This document shows positions 26,001 through 34,684 of a stretch of 37,576 nt of DNA, in pieces; position 1 is the stretch's first letter; every line of letters starts with the position of its first letter. This stretch comes from Pelosinus propionicus DSM 13327 (GTDB lineage: Bacteria; Bacillota; Negativicutes; DSM-13327): the NCBI RefSeq assembly GCF_900114615.1, contig NZ_FOTS01000052.1:1-37576 (forward strand), read 5' to 3'. The translations under genes were made by a program, and so were the position numbers. The notes beneath the pieces are model-generated. The model had not been told where the DNA came from, did not search any database, and saw only the letters and a list, made by a program, of their open reading frames with translations.

Positions 26001-26320
26001 AAAAAAATCTTCCGTCCTATAATTCATAACAACGAATTATAGAGACGAAAGACAAAGCTCTCGCGGTACCACTCTATTTCATGATCAACATACACTCATC
26101 GGCACTACTCATGCCTATCCCTGTAACGGAGGACTTCCGTCATGACCTACTATCTTTCAGCCAGAAGCTCCAAGGCGAGTTCACCACATTTCTTATACTG
26201 TTTCGCATCACCCAACAGCTTTCTGAAATCAATTTGTGGATACTATTCCTTTTCATAGCTTTTCATATGAAATCAATTATTAAATTATCCAATAAAAAAA
26301 TCACGCCTAAGATTATTATA
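26001..26320 (-). promoter_or_regulatory. T-box leader with leucine specifier (CUC)
   Basis: The minus strand has the T-box core AGAGTGGTACCGCG (26075-26062), a terminator stem (26051-26034 with 26025-26009) and a T7 run. Upstream is a stem I with GGGTGATGCGAAACAG and the specifier region GGTGAACTCGCC, where CTC at 26179-26177 is a leucine codon. A -10 TATAAT is at 26320-26315, so the leader is about 300 nt. Uncharged tRNA-Leu would allow read-through into the leuA fusion gene, matching its role. Confidence 0.92.
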
Positions 26321-26457
26321 GCATTTCACAGGCATTTCTAATCCCTAATTGGATAATACCATATATCTTTCGTATTGCGTAGTGATAAATTTAATCAGTT
26401 TTATTGATCTTTTTTAACATTTTACTATTAATCATAAAATAAAGTGAAAGAAATATG

Positions 26458-26487
26458 TCCCACAGACAGAATAATCCCTTTCAGCAA
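26458..26487. repeat. Dispersed 30-bp repeat, copy 2
   Basis: 26 of 30 bases match 12055-12084 (core CAGAATAATCC and TTTCAGC). It lies between the T-box promoter and the end of the BASS gene. Confidence 0.5.
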
Positions 26488-26506
26488 ATTCAATTCCCGT
26501 AATAAG

Positions 26507-27457
26507 TTAGCTTGTTTGGAGTCGTTTGTATAAATGAGATACAATTGTCGCGAGTGGCTGCTGATACAAAATAGCCAGTGTCATAGGAACTGCTACCCTT
26601 GGCGGAAAATAAGTGAGTGCAATGACGAGTCCACAAGCGTTATTACGGATGCCCACATTAAAAATCATCGTTTGTATAATACTCTGCGTTCTTTCTTTTA
26701 ATGCAAATGATCCTAGGTATCCGACAAAGAAGCTTGCTGATACAACAAATAAGGTAACAAGTAACGTTTTTATTATGGAGATGTCCCAATTTATTTGTGG
26801 CATTACGACAGCCGAATTAATTAGGATAACCAGAAAAAGTGCTCCTTTTGATGTGGCACCCCCAATGCTTCTAGCGAAATTTACACTCCTTCCCTTTGTC
26901 CAATCATGCAGAAACATACCGATGAGACTAGGCAGCGTAACCATGAGCATAAGATCGATAACCATTTTAACATAGCTAATGTCGATGGTTTGACCAACAA
27001 CAATATGGAAAAATAATGGTAATACTGTAGGTACAATAAAAGTATCCAATGTTACTGCAACAAACGATATGCCTAAATCACCTTTGATTAGCGAAGTCCA
27101 AATGATGGATGTAACCCCAATTGGAATGGAAGAACCGATTAGATAGCCTAGACGAATGTCAGGATCATTGGGGTAGAAGATCATGCCAACCGCCCAAGCT
27201 GTCAACGGTGTAACAAAATGAACTAAAATCAGCACCCATATAGGAATCCATGGCTTCTTTAGCACGGTAGTGAACTCCTTAAAACTTGTGCCTAACGCGG
27301 TAATAAAGGTCATGTAAGCGAATAAGGCCACTACAATTAACCGCAGAATCGGGGAATCAGCAATAGGAAGGAAAATTCCTAAAAATAGTCCTGAAAGCAC
27401 TACAATAAACATGTTTTTGGATAACCAATCATTTAATTGAATAAAAAAAATCGTCAT
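26507..27457 (-). CDS. BASS/ACR3-like transporter (bile acid:sodium symporter superfamily)
   Basis: 316 residues with about ten hydrophobic segments, normal for the BART/BASS superfamily. IPIGVTSIIWTSLIKGDLG and IFNVGIRNNACGLVIALTYF resemble the two conserved crossover-helix segments that bind sodium and substrate. Arsenite permeases (ACR3) have the same fold, but I see no arsenic genes, so an organic anion such as a keto acid is as likely. The RBS CGGAGG precedes ATG 27457. The gene sits upstream of the T-box and leuA fusion on the same strand, separated by 535 bp. Confidence 0.8.
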   Translation of the reverse strand: MTIFFIQLNDWLSKNMFIVVLSGLFLGIFLPIADSPILRLIVVALFAYMTFITALGTSFKEFTTVLKKPWIPIWVLILVHFVTPLTAWAVGMIFYPNDPDIRLGYLIGSSIPIGVTSIIWTSLIKGDLGISFVAVTLDTFIVPTVLPLFFHIVVGQTIDISYVKMVIDLMLMVTLPSLIGMFLHDWTKGRSVNFARSIGGATSKGALFLVILINSAVVMPQINWDISIIKTLLVTLFVVSASFFVGYLGSFALKERTQSIIQTMIFNVGIRNNACGLVIALTYFPPRVAVPMTLAILYQQPLATIVSHLYKRLQTS

Positions 27458-27551
27458 TTAAACCTCCGTGTAGGGCTGTTATGCTATACTTCACTATCAA
27501 GCAATGTTCCTATTTTATATCAATTCACTGCTTTCTTACGAGTAGCCTACA

Positions 27552-28193
27552 TCATTCCCATTTCATAATTTCACAATTTTCAAAGCGTGGCAATTCCCTA
27601 AAACAGTTCATAAGAGATTTTGAATCTTCTCCTTTAGAATTGTTTAATACCCACATAGCCCTCATAAATTGTGCATGAGTAAACATGACTATAAATCCGC
27701 TTTTCATTTGACTCAAACGTTCAATGGCAGTCTGTGCACGAGACAGAAGCATCGTAAAGCTTTCTGCTCCCTCGCCGTCTATATAGTCAGGATCAAGTCG
27801 TTCCCAATATTCATTTACCCTTTCTTTGCGTTCAGCAGCAGTTGTACCTATGCAGGTCTCTGGAGATAAATAGGTAAACTCTTCTACATTCCACACCTCA
27901 CGCCTGACGTTGGGAAAACGTTCCATTGTCGGCTCTGCAGTTTGCTAGGTTCTTAAAAAAGGTGAAGTAATAATCAAAATAGGTGTTTCTTGAAAGGATA
28001 AACTTATCTGTTTAGCTTGTTCCTGTCCATCGACCGATAATGGAATGGTTATATGATTTTCAGTAGCTGCTCCAGCATTAGCTGTACTTTGTCCATGCCG
28101 TATTAACCAGACCTTTTTAACATCATCAAACTGAATTTCTTTTTCTATCTCTTTTTTGTTAAACAAAGTAACCTCACATTCCTTTCTATCCAT
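27552..28193 (-). pseudogene. Histidine phosphatase family protein interrupted by an in-frame UAG
   Basis: One frame of 213 sense codons is interrupted by TAG at 27947-27945 (codon 83). The first part has the catalytic LIRHGQSTAN motif (R32, H33, G34) and ends in SPFLRT. After the stop the same frame continues QTAEPTMERFPNVRREVWNV and contains the second catalytic histidine region MFTHAQFMRAM. SPFLRTxQTA is the normal family pattern, so one codon has mutated to UAG. Family members are phosphatases or phosphoglycerate mutases acting on small phosphorylated metabolites. The gene is inactive unless the UAG is read through. Confidence 0.85.
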
Positions 28194-28271
28194 TTATTTA
28201 GTAGGCTGGCAACTCCATACAACCAGCCTACCATCCAATACGCAAAAAATCTGACTTTATTCTTATAAAAA

Positions 28272-28321
28272 ACCACTTTATGGCGTCTCTTATTATTCGA
28301 TACTACCATATAGTGGCTTTT
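28272..28321 (-). terminator. Terminator after the alpha/beta hydrolase gene
   Basis: AACCACTTTATGG (28272-28284) pairs with CCATATAGTGGCT (28307-28319) with one mismatch. It has a long loop and a TTTTTT run on the minus strand. Confidence 0.55.
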
Positions 28322-28405
28322 CATTCAATCACTTATTATTCTACCGTCATTGACTTCTCCACGTTTCTTTGCCTCACCTCGTTCACAGCCGCAAAAAGAA
28401 CTTGC

Positions 28406-29122
28406 TCAGGACTTGACTTGAAAAACAGTATCTCTCAGCCACTGCCTAAAATATTGCAATTGTTCGTCTGTATGGAAATAATGTTCCCCATTTTCCAGCA
28501 CTTGCAATTTGCTATCGTAACGTTCAACAAAATCGGAGGCTACATCAAACTCAGAAAGATTGTCATCTGAACCATAGAGAATCTCAGTTGGTTTATCCCA
28601 TTTATTGATAGGATTGGATTTTACATAACAATAATAATCCCAATAGAGGGTTTGCCCTATTGGCGTTTCGACTTCTTTTTCGATTTTTAATCTATCCTCA
28701 CTTACATTGAACCATAGCATCATATTATTTATGATGCGCTCCATGTTTAGTACGGGAGAAAGAAATAAGCTTTGTTCGAGTGGCAAATCCTTATATGTAA
28801 GCAGGCTGAAATATGCCCCAATGCTACAAGCAAACAAACTTATATGACTTGAAATCGTTCGTGCATACTCCATGATAGTAGTAAGGTCTCTAACACAGTT
28901 TTGAACTTTACAGGCATACTCTTCATCCTTGCGGTCCCCGTGTTCAGGTAAATCAAAACTCAGCACTTGATACCTTTTGGCAGCCGCCTCTTCTGCAAAG
29001 GCTACAATCACATCATCTTCTTTACTGGACATATTTCCATGGACAGCAATAAATAGTTTAGCCGATGGCTCTCCCCATAAAATTGCAGGAATGCCTTGAA
29101 TCCTCAAAATCGTCTTTTTCAT
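28406..29122 (-). CDS. Cytosolic alpha/beta hydrolase
   Basis: 238 residues, no signal peptide. FIAVHGNMSSKEDD (24-37) gives the oxyanion loop, FACSIGAY (97-104) the nucleophile elbow with Ser100, GSDDNLS (184-190) the acid and GEHYFH (212-217) the histidine. LSFDLPEHGDR (54-64) is typical of small serine hydrolases annotated as BAAT/dienelactone-type or esterase. The substrate is unknown. The RBS GGGAGAGG is 6 nt before ATG 29122. It is separated from the resistance operon upstream by two hairpins and probably has its own promoter. Confidence 0.82.
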   Translation of the reverse strand: MKKTILRIQGIPAILWGEPSAKLFIAVHGNMSSKEDDVIVAFAEEAAAKRYQVLSFDLPEHGDRKDEEYACKVQNCVRDLTTIMEYARTISSHISLFACSIGAYFSLLTYKDLPLEQSLFLSPVLNMERIINNMMLWFNVSEDRLKIEKEVETPIGQTLYWDYYCYVKSNPINKWDKPTEILYGSDDNLSEFDVASDFVERYDSKLQVLENGEHYFHTDEQLQYFRQWLRDTVFQVKS

Positions 29123-29188
29123 AATGTTCCTCTCCCATAAAACAAAGTGTTTGCCGTATTTGGAGTTTTTTTATAGCAAAAATAAAGG

Positions 29189-29260
29189 GGAGTGAAATCA
29201 CTCCTGTAAGGTGAAAAGAAAAATTGAACAGATTCCTTCATCATAAGCTTATCTGTTCAA
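29189..29260 (-). terminator. Two hairpins after the Rph-like gene
   Basis: TTGAACAGAT (29224-29233) with ATCTGTTCAA (29251-29260) forms a perfect 10-bp stem. GGAGTGA with TCACTCC (29189-29204) forms a second stem, followed on the minus strand by CCTTTATTTTTG. The second is the better terminator for the operon above. The first could also be an operator for the hydrolase gene below. Confidence 0.5.
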
Positions 29261-29391
29261 ACTTTCAGAAGACTATTGTTATTTCTCTTTCCAGATTGCT
29301 AATCCCTGCTAAAATTTTACATGGAATTGTTTATATTACAATAGATGCAATAAACTAAACAAACATGTTGCCCGGTGTTAGTGCTGCTCTT

Positions 29392-31935
29392 CTACGCTAG
29401 CACAGTTATGATTCCATTTGTGCCATCTACACGTATCATTTGTCCATCTTTTACTATATTTGTAATGTTAGGTATATCTACTACGCAGGGTATTCCATAT
29501 TCCCGCGAGACAATTGCAGCATGGGAACCTGCACTTCCGATTTCAGTGACTACTCCGTATGCTAACCTAAAAAGCGGCGTCCAAACTGGGGCAGTATAGG
29601 GTGACACCAGGATATCGCCCTTTTTTAGTTTATGGAATTCAGATGGTCCTCTTACTATGCAGACTGGGCCTTCATACACTCCACGACTTGCAGAAATTCC
29701 CTTAATTTCGTTTGGATCCTCCATATTTTTAGCTTGTTTTTCTTTTTTATGAAATACAGGAAACGATCCGGTAGATATCATCCAATGAATTCCCTTTTCA
29801 TGGGCAGCATAAACCTTTTTATAAGCACTTTGCCTTTTTGCAATCTTTTCTTTACGATCTAATTTTCCCGCTGAGAAAGGCCCTAATTCTTCCAAGAAAA
29901 GAAAGAATATATCATTCGCTTCGCATAGGATGCCCTTTTCTTTAAGCATACTTCCAAGCTGTAAACTTAATCTGCGCACACAGGATGTAAGTTTTTCTAT
30001 ATAAAACAAACCTTCTTCTCGAATGATCACTCCTTCTCTGGCTAGATCAAGTATTTTAAGAAAGTTGTCATATTGTTTTTTATTTAGCAGTTTCTTGATT
30101 TCATTCTTTGCCTCTTCAAGGGCAATTTCTTGCTTTTTAAAGCTTGCCTCGGAATTGAACAGCTCATTGTCAGTCAATAATGAATCAATGAGATTATAAA
30201 CGACTTCCGGTTTTTCTCGCCATGTATAAGCGGATAGGGTAGGAGCCATACTTGCCGAAGGTCTATCGCCGTATTCTGCTAAAAATGCATTAAATTCATT
30301 TTTAAATTCAGTGCTGTCTTTTCCATACAAAGCTGCCGCATGTGCAACTTTGACCAATGATTTATTCTGCAGAGCCGTTCTAAAAGGCAATGCTTTAAGC
30401 AGGTTTTCTTTCATCTCTTCTTTCCGTTTTTTTCCTACGGCTTTTTTGACTAAATAGTCAAACTTTAAGTCGATAACGATATTAGGTACGAAATCAGATA
30501 TCCTTTTTTGAAAAAGAATTCCCATTTCGGTTACTGCCTGATTAATCAACTTTGCTAGTTTTACTGCATCCGTTGTATTCTCTCCTTCTTCATCCATTCT
30601 TTTAATCCACAAATCTATTTCGTTAGACAAGGATTGCCAAAAAAATCGAATGTCCATGGTGTATTCTTTAATGAATAATTTTGGTACTTTCCATAGCATC
30701 GCAAGAGAGAATCCCGCTTGTTTAAGATCAATAGCAACGCAGCCACTTTCTCTTTCGACAGGTCTCATCGGACTCTTAGGCAGACTAAATCCTACTTCAT
30801 TGTACAAATAACTGTCAAAACCTTGATAACAGGAACAAAGGTAAGCAAAATCCAAGGGCGTCGGAGGTTCTGAACAATGCTCCATAGCACTTTGCAATCC
30901 CCAGGGAGCTTTTTTACCCTGGAAAACGATTTGATCATCAGGGCCTAAAATATCCGTATCTTCAGGGACGGATAACTCAGTGGTGATCGGTCTGGCTTGG
31001 AGCATATAAATTTTTCCTTGTGAAAGAGCCCATTCTGTGTCCATCGGGCATCCGTAATGCTGCTCGACCGCTTTAGCAAGGTCTGTCAATTGCTGAAACT
31101 CACAACTGCTAAGGCAGAATTCTTTCCGCTCTTTTATTGGTACTTCTTCTAGCACCGTGCCGTTTTGGGTTAGCAGAATTCTTATTTCTTTGGAACCTAA
31201 AATTCGTTCTTTGACGCTTCCGGATTTTGATAAGATGAATGTATCTGGCGTTATTTGTCCGCTTACAATCGCTTCTCCCAAACCATACCCAGCGCTAATA
31301 AGCATTTCATCCCGTCTGCCATTGACCGGATTTGCCGTGAACATGACCCCAGCAGCTTCGGCATCGATCATTAATTGGACAACAACAGCCAAGTCTACCT
31401 TGAGATGTTCAAATCCCATGCTGATGCGATAGGATATGGCCTGGGACGACCAGAGACTGGCCCAGCATTTTTTTATATGCCTAATGATCTCATCGATTCT
31501 GCAAATACCTAGATAAGTTTCATGCTGTCCCGCAAAGGATGCAGAGGGTAAATCTTCGGCTGTAGCACTCGAACGGACTGCAACCAATAAATCAGATCGG
31601 CTGCTCAGTTCTTTAGAAAAGCTAGCGTATGCCCTTTTTACGTCTTCCTGCACCTCATTAGGCATAGGAGACTCTTCAATCCATGTAGAAATGCATTGAC
31701 TAGCCTCAGTTATAGCAGAAATATCATTCTCAGCGATGTTTTCCAGTTTAGCTTTTATCGGCTCTTTCAGATTTGCAGCTTCTAAATGGGCGCGGTAGGC
31801 CTCTACTGTGACTACAAATCCAGAAGGAACAGGAAGCCCCGCCTGGATTAACACCCCTAGATTTGCACCTTTGCCACCTGCAATTGCCAGTGAATCTTTA
31901 TTCAGTTCGGTTAAATTATTTGTATATTTTGACAC
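29392..31935 (-). CDS. Rifampin phosphotransferase-like / PEP synthase-like enzyme
   Basis: I place the start at GTG 31935 (SKYTNNLTEL), 8 nt after AGGAG; a GTG three codons earlier overlaps the ribosome site. The product is 847 residues, close to the usual 830-870. The ATP-grasp domain (about 1-325) has IAGGKGANLGVLIQAGLPVP, VRSSATAEDLPSASFAGQHE and LQARPIT. A variable middle domain (about 340-740) follows, then a C-terminal swivelling domain with the phosphorylated His (about 808) in GSAGSHAAIVSREYGIP. Rph enzymes phosphorylate rifamycins with ATP; the related YvkC and PpsA share the fold. Its place after a MarR-controlled exporter favours drug modification over central metabolism. The substrate is unproven. 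Confidence 0.83.
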   Translation of the reverse strand: MSKYTNNLTELNKDSLAIAGGKGANLGVLIQAGLPVPSGFVVTVEAYRAHLEAANLKEPIKAKLENIAENDISAITEASQCISTWIEESPMPNEVQEDVKRAYASFSKELSSRSDLLVAVRSSATAEDLPSASFAGQHETYLGICRIDEIIRHIKKCWASLWSSQAISYRISMGFEHLKVDLAVVVQLMIDAEAAGVMFTANPVNGRRDEMLISAGYGLGEAIVSGQITPDTFILSKSGSVKERILGSKEIRILLTQNGTVLEEVPIKERKEFCLSSCEFQQLTDLAKAVEQHYGCPMDTEWALSQGKIYMLQARPITTELSVPEDTDILGPDDQIVFQGKKAPWGLQSAMEHCSEPPTPLDFAYLCSCYQGFDSYLYNEVGFSLPKSPMRPVERESGCVAIDLKQAGFSLAMLWKVPKLFIKEYTMDIRFFWQSLSNEIDLWIKRMDEEGENTTDAVKLAKLINQAVTEMGILFQKRISDFVPNIVIDLKFDYLVKKAVGKKRKEEMKENLLKALPFRTALQNKSLVKVAHAAALYGKDSTEFKNEFNAFLAEYGDRPSASMAPTLSAYTWREKPEVVYNLIDSLLTDNELFNSEASFKKQEIALEEAKNEIKKLLNKKQYDNFLKILDLAREGVIIREEGLFYIEKLTSCVRRLSLQLGSMLKEKGILCEANDIFFLFLEELGPFSAGKLDRKEKIAKRQSAYKKVYAAHEKGIHWMISTGSFPVFHKKEKQAKNMEDPNEIKGISASRGVYEGPVCIVRGPSEFHKLKKGDILVSPYTAPVWTPLFRLAYGVVTEIGSAGSHAAIVSREYGIPCVVDIPNITNIVKDGQMIRVDGTNGIITVLA

Positions 31936-31952
31936 ATAATTCACTCCTCGTT

Positions 31953-33386
31953 TTATGCTTTTCGAGCTTTTATTATTTTTTGATCTTTCATAAACATGAC
32001 CGCGCTAATGGATAAGAGAATTGTAATTAGGGTTAACATCATCGCGTAATTCAAGGCAGCATTATAAGCTTGTTGCTGCAAAATGTCACTTGCTTGTTCA
32101 GTAATTCGGTCAGCAGAGTGCAGGCTGTGATTTTGGATTTGTGTTGTTAAAACGGTTATACATAGTGCCTGATTGATCTGTTTTATGGTATTTTGCAGCG
32201 CCGAGGCTCTGCCGACAAGATGGCCGGGAACAGCGTATATCCCGGCAGTTCCAACTGGTTGCATACAAAACCCCATACCAAGCCCTCTTAATGTGGATAA
32301 CAGTAGGATGGTTTCCACAGAGGTGTTCATATCTAGAAAGCTCAGTTGATAAGTGGTCACGGCGACGATGAAAAGACCTGGTACTGTCAATATTCTGAGT
32401 CCAACCTTGACTAGTAATCTGCCGCTTATGGCTGACGAAACGCCTGCGGCTATTGCTGAAGGAAAAAGTAATAAACCTGCGTCTAGTGCACTAAAACCTC
32501 TTACTTCCTGTAAGTATAAAGGAAGGATCAGCACGCCTCCCATAAAGGCAAGTCCGTGTAAAGTCTGAACGATCTGGCTCACTGTATAGTTGTATATTTT
32601 AAAAACGCGTAAATCAAGCAAGGGCTCTTTAACAGTCAGTTCATTTACAATGAAAACCACTGTACTGATGAGTCCGACAAAAAGCAGTACCAAGTTTTTT
32701 ATATTATCCCAGTCTATCGAGGCGCCTTCGCTAAGAACATAGAGTAAACTCACAATGCCGATCACTGAAGAAATAAATCCGACTATGTCAAAACGTTTAA
32801 ATGGCTTGGTCGGAGAATTTTCCAATGAATAACTTGCTATTATTAGGCCTAAGATTCCAAGAGGAACGTTTACAAGGAACATCATCCCCCAATCCATGTT
32901 TGCAATGATATATCCACCGATGGTTGGCCCCAGAGCCGGACCAAACATTCCTACAATTCCCCAGTAACCCATCGCTACACCCCGTTCTTCATGAGGGAAT
33001 ACAGTGAAGATAATGGTAACTGCAACCGGCATAATCATACCGCCACCGATTGCCTGAATGATTCTAAACAGTACCAATGAAGTATTACTCCATGATAATC
33101 CGCATAGCATCGAACCCAATGTAAACATGGATAAAGCGAAAATGAATACTTTTTTCGTGCCGAAAATCTCGATCAAAAATCCCGTCAAGGGAATTATTGC
33201 CGCTAGTGCTAAGGAATAAGCTGTTAGTACCCACTTTACCTCCCCTAGACCAACATTGAACACAGACATCAGTTTAGGAATTGCAATATTTACAATGCTT
33301 GCATCTAACATAGTCATAAATGTACCTAATATAATCACTGCCAGAGCCAGCCACTTGTCTGCAGGCTCCATCATTTTTATTTGCAT
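31953..33386 (-). CDS. EmrB/QacA-type MFS drug exporter (DHA2, 14 helices)
   Basis: The start at ATG 33386 (MQIKMMEPADKWLAL) has a GGAGGGA site; the longer frame to 33425 would overlap the operators. 477 residues with about 14 membrane segments. TMLDASIVNIAIP (motif D1) and the motif C region GMFGPALGPTIGGYI are typical of proton-driven multidrug antiporters of the DHA2 family. It lies 17 nt before the Rph-like gene, so both are co-transcribed. Two TAGAATTCTA palindromes lie just upstream, which fits control by the MarR protein of the preceding gene. Confidence 0.9.
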   Translation of the reverse strand: MQIKMMEPADKWLALAVIILGTFMTMLDASIVNIAIPKLMSVFNVGLGEVKWVLTAYSLALAAIIPLTGFLIEIFGTKKVFIFALSMFTLGSMLCGLSWSNTSLVLFRIIQAIGGGMIMPVAVTIIFTVFPHEERGVAMGYWGIVGMFGPALGPTIGGYIIANMDWGMMFLVNVPLGILGLIIASYSLENSPTKPFKRFDIVGFISSVIGIVSLLYVLSEGASIDWDNIKNLVLLFVGLISTVVFIVNELTVKEPLLDLRVFKIYNYTVSQIVQTLHGLAFMGGVLILPLYLQEVRGFSALDAGLLLFPSAIAAGVSSAISGRLLVKVGLRILTVPGLFIVAVTTYQLSFLDMNTSVETILLLSTLRGLGMGFCMQPVGTAGIYAVPGHLVGRASALQNTIKQINQALCITVLTTQIQNHSLHSADRITEQASDILQQQAYNAALNYAMMLTLITILLSISAVMFMKDQKIIKARKA

Positions 33387-33424
33387 TTTGTCCCTCCATC
33401 TAAATTGCAACAATAATCTAATCA

Positions 33425-33449
33425 TAGAATTCTAATAGTTAGAATTCTA
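33425..33449. promoter_or_regulatory. Tandem MarR-type operators before the exporter gene
   Basis: Two perfect palindromes TAGAATTCTA lie at 33425-33434 and 33440-33449, 15 bp centre to centre. They sit between the marR stop and the exporter start. A related palindrome occurs before marR itself. Confidence 0.7.
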
Positions 33450-33478
33450 ATAATTACTTTAAAAAAATCAATTTGGAT

Positions 33479-33913
33479 TTACTCCAAATTGTTGTTTATT
33501 TTGGTTAAAAGGCGAAGCAATGTTTCTATCTCATCATCGGTAAGACTTTTTGTAATGTCATCTTCTATTTCCTGAAATTTTTTATCAAAGCTTCCAACTA
33601 ATTCTTTTCCCATTGGCCTGAGGTATACTCTTTTTTCTCGTTCATTGTTTTCAGGGATTTTCCTTTCAATAAACCCCTTTTTTTCAAGCCCCTGAAGCAT
33701 GCTCGTCATCGTAGCATCTCGTTTATTAAAGAAATCTGCTAAATCTTTCTGTATAACTCCTTCATTTGAATTGATATAACCAATGGTTTGTCCTTGCTGA
33801 GAAGTTAACCCATATTCGGAAAGACTCTTGTCTGCTTTATTCTTCATTTTAAAGGTTATCGCTCTAAAGAGATAAGAAAAAGGTCTATTCGTCCAAGAAT
33901 TGTTTTCTGCCAT
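33479..33913 (-). CDS. MarR-family repressor
   Basis: The start at ATG 33913 (MAENNSWTNRPFSYL) has an AAGGAAGTG site. 144 residues, the standard MarR length. The winged HTH includes GVIQKDLADFFNKRDATMTS and MLQGLEKKGFIERKI; the wing is ENNEREKRVYLRPMGKELV. It probably represses itself and the downstream exporter/Rph pair through the TTAGAATTCTAA-type sites and is released by a drug ligand. The ligand is unknown. Confidence 0.9.
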   Translation of the reverse strand: MAENNSWTNRPFSYLFRAITFKMKNKADKSLSEYGLTSQQGQTIGYINSNEGVIQKDLADFFNKRDATMTSMLQGLEKKGFIERKIPENNEREKRVYLRPMGKELVGSFDKKFQEIEDDITKSLTDDEIETLLRLLTKINNNLE

Positions 33914-33974
33914 TCTTTCACTTCCTTTTAAATCCAAATATAAATTGAATTCGTTTATGCAATCATACTAACAG

Positions 33975-33986
33975 TTAGACTTCTAA
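33975..33986. promoter_or_regulatory. MarR-type operator before marR
   Basis: TTAGACTTCTAA is an imperfect version of the palindromes before the exporter, about 60 bp upstream of the marR start. A half-like ATATTCTAA follows at 33993-34001. Confidence 0.55.
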
Positions 33987-34294
33987 ATGTCAATATTCTA
34001 ATTTTTTTATTTGTTCTTTATTATATTTGATAAATCTCACCCCATCCGGTCTGCTTTTTTCTATTAGGCATTCGACCTCTGTGCATCAAGCAAACTGAAG
34101 ACTTTGCTTTAGGTCTCTCATTAATGGCTACTGGATTACATATAACAGATAATATTTTTTATTCCCTGAAAGATTCCATGGTAATTACGATAACACACCA
34201 TTTCCAGTTTAAGATATTAGCAGAATAAATAGTATCAAAAGGCTGACCCCAGCCATATGATGATTATGTGTGTTTGTATATATTCCTTATTTTA
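33987..34294. other. AT-rich intergenic region, no gene recognised
   Basis: Apart from the marR promoter area I see no reading frame with a ribosome site, no RNA gene and no clear repeat here. Confidence 0.5.
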
Positions 34295-34416
34295 TTGCCT
34301 TTATATTCATTTTTATGGTATATTAAATTTGGGGAGAAACACGCTCACGCATGTACTTGCATATTAATACAAAATCATCCTACTGCCGAGCAAAGATTTT
34401 TTTTTGCTCGGCCTTT
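34295..34416 (+). ncRNA. Possible short transcript (small RNA or attenuated leader)
   Basis: A promoter-like TTGCCT (34295-34300), an 18-nt spacer and TATATT (34319-34324) is followed about 60 nt later by a strong terminator: GCCGAGCAAA (34385-34394) with TTTGCTCGGC (34403-34412) and CTTTTG. The transcript would be about 80-90 nt. It contains a GGGGAG site and a 22-codon frame starting at ATG 34351 that runs through the hairpin. No gene follows closely until 34685. Confidence 0.35.
34385..34412 (+). terminator. Terminator hairpin upstream of the sigma-54 activator gene
   Basis: A perfect 10-bp stem GCCGAGCAAA/TTTGCTCGGC with a T-rich loop and a CTTTTG tail. From 34413 to 34684 I see no further gene. 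Confidence 0.75.
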
Positions 34417-34684
34417 TGATTGTTGTCGTTTTATTTTGAACAGGTTGCATAAAATAGCTTATTACCAAGAAACTAGAAAGAACTTTCGAATACACCTTTG
34501 TATAGAGAGGTAAATTCCATTCCTTCGTGAGGTGGATTCTTTTGCTAATGTTCAGTTGCAATTACAAGTACCTTATCGTATATTCTTCAAACAAAAGTTT
34601 TTGTAACACTAAAACCTATTCGATAGAAAAAGGACACGCCCGGTTAAACATTACGAGATATGGACTTTTAAAGGAGGGCCTTCA

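Noticed and set aside
34268-34513. Plus-strand frame of 81 codons across the terminator at 34385-34412
   Set aside because: It runs through a perfect terminator hairpin, lacks a ribosome site and has no family resemblance.
34614-34684. Possible -24/-12 promoter before the sigma-54 activator gene
   Set aside because: GG and GC pairs can be found but not with the TGGCAC-N5-TTGC pattern at the right spacing.
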